The notes beneath the pieces are model-generated. The model did not search any database, was not told the DNA's origin, and saw only the letters and a program-made list of their open reading frames with translations. DNA of 36,175 nucleotides from Gammaproteobacteria bacterium (GTDB lineage Bacteria; Pseudomonadota; Gammaproteobacteria; Xanthomonadales; Xanthomonadaceae), in NCBI GenBank assembly GCA_025356635.1, contig JANXRY010000007.1, positions 1 to 36,175 on the forward strand. The letters are read 5' to 3'. A program made the position numbers and the translations under genes. Within the stretch, counting starts at the first letter, position 1; every line of letters begins with the position of its first letter. Below, piece by piece: positions 36,076 through 36,175 of this stretch.

Positions 36076-36175
36076 AGCCCCTGGCGATGACCTACTCTTG
36101 CATGCGAATTGCACACTACCATCGGCGCGGCTGCGTTTCACTTCCGAGTTCGGGAAGGGATCGGGTGGTTCCACA
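36076..36175 (-). rRNA. rrf: 5S ribosomal RNA, partial (5' end outside the window)
   Basis: On the minus strand the sequence contains CCGATCCCTTCCCGAACTCG and GCCGATGGTAGTGTG, AAGAGTAGGTCATCGCC, which are conserved 5S segments in the right order, and ends about 36076. About 15-20 bases of the 5' end lie beyond 36175. The exact 3' end is estimated. It is the last gene of an rRNA operon that enters from the right. Confidence 0.9.

Overview
The window looks like a GC-rich gammaproteobacterial chromosome, most likely Xanthomonadales. That assignment rests on the gene complement and on resemblance of protein sequences recalled from memory; no search was run. Both ends are RNA genes: tRNA-Met (CAU) on the left and a partial 5S rRNA with its terminator on the right.

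1-11100 is the most unusual part, an apparent anaerobic-respiration and O2-independent ubiquinone cluster. A plus-strand operon holds a small membrane protein, ubiD, a di-heme NorC-like cytochrome and a divergent NorB-like haem-copper oxidase subunit. It is followed by a prephenate dehydrogenase-chorismate mutase (TyrA), then ubiU-ubiV. A converging minus-strand operon holds a chorismate mutase-UbiT fusion, nadA and nadB, and a small CxxC protein lies upstream of it. Six FNR/Anr-like boxes of the form YTGAY-N4-RTCAR (one with A in the first position) sit in front of these units at class II distance from plausible -10 elements. The NorB-like protein lacks a predicted FeB-ligand His, the FeB-site Glu and a low-spin haem-ligand His of classical cNOR. 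Two chorismate mutase domains with near-complete active sites lie beside UbiT/U/V. Because prephenate is reported to be needed by hydroxylases of the same U32 family, a local prephenate supply for UbiU-UbiV is the main hypothesis offered.

11100-19760 is mostly housekeeping and stress functions: queD, an RND efflux pump pair, bioD, free methionine-R-sulfoxide reductase (msrC), a TfoX C-terminal-domain protein, a LOG-family protein and glmS.

19760-27240 is a self-contained plus-strand module: periplasmic adaptor, ABC ATPase, two FtsX/MacB-type permeases, an NtrC-family sigma-54 activator and its histidine kinase. A good -24/-12 sigma-54 promoter precedes the adaptor, which suggests that the two-component pair controls the transporter genes upstream of it.

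27300-35940 carries glmU and the complete ATP synthase operon atpIBEFHAGDC on the minus strand, with a TATAAT promoter upstream and a strong terminator after atpC. AtpB is about 60 residues longer than the E. coli protein because of a hydrophobic insertion near its C-terminus.
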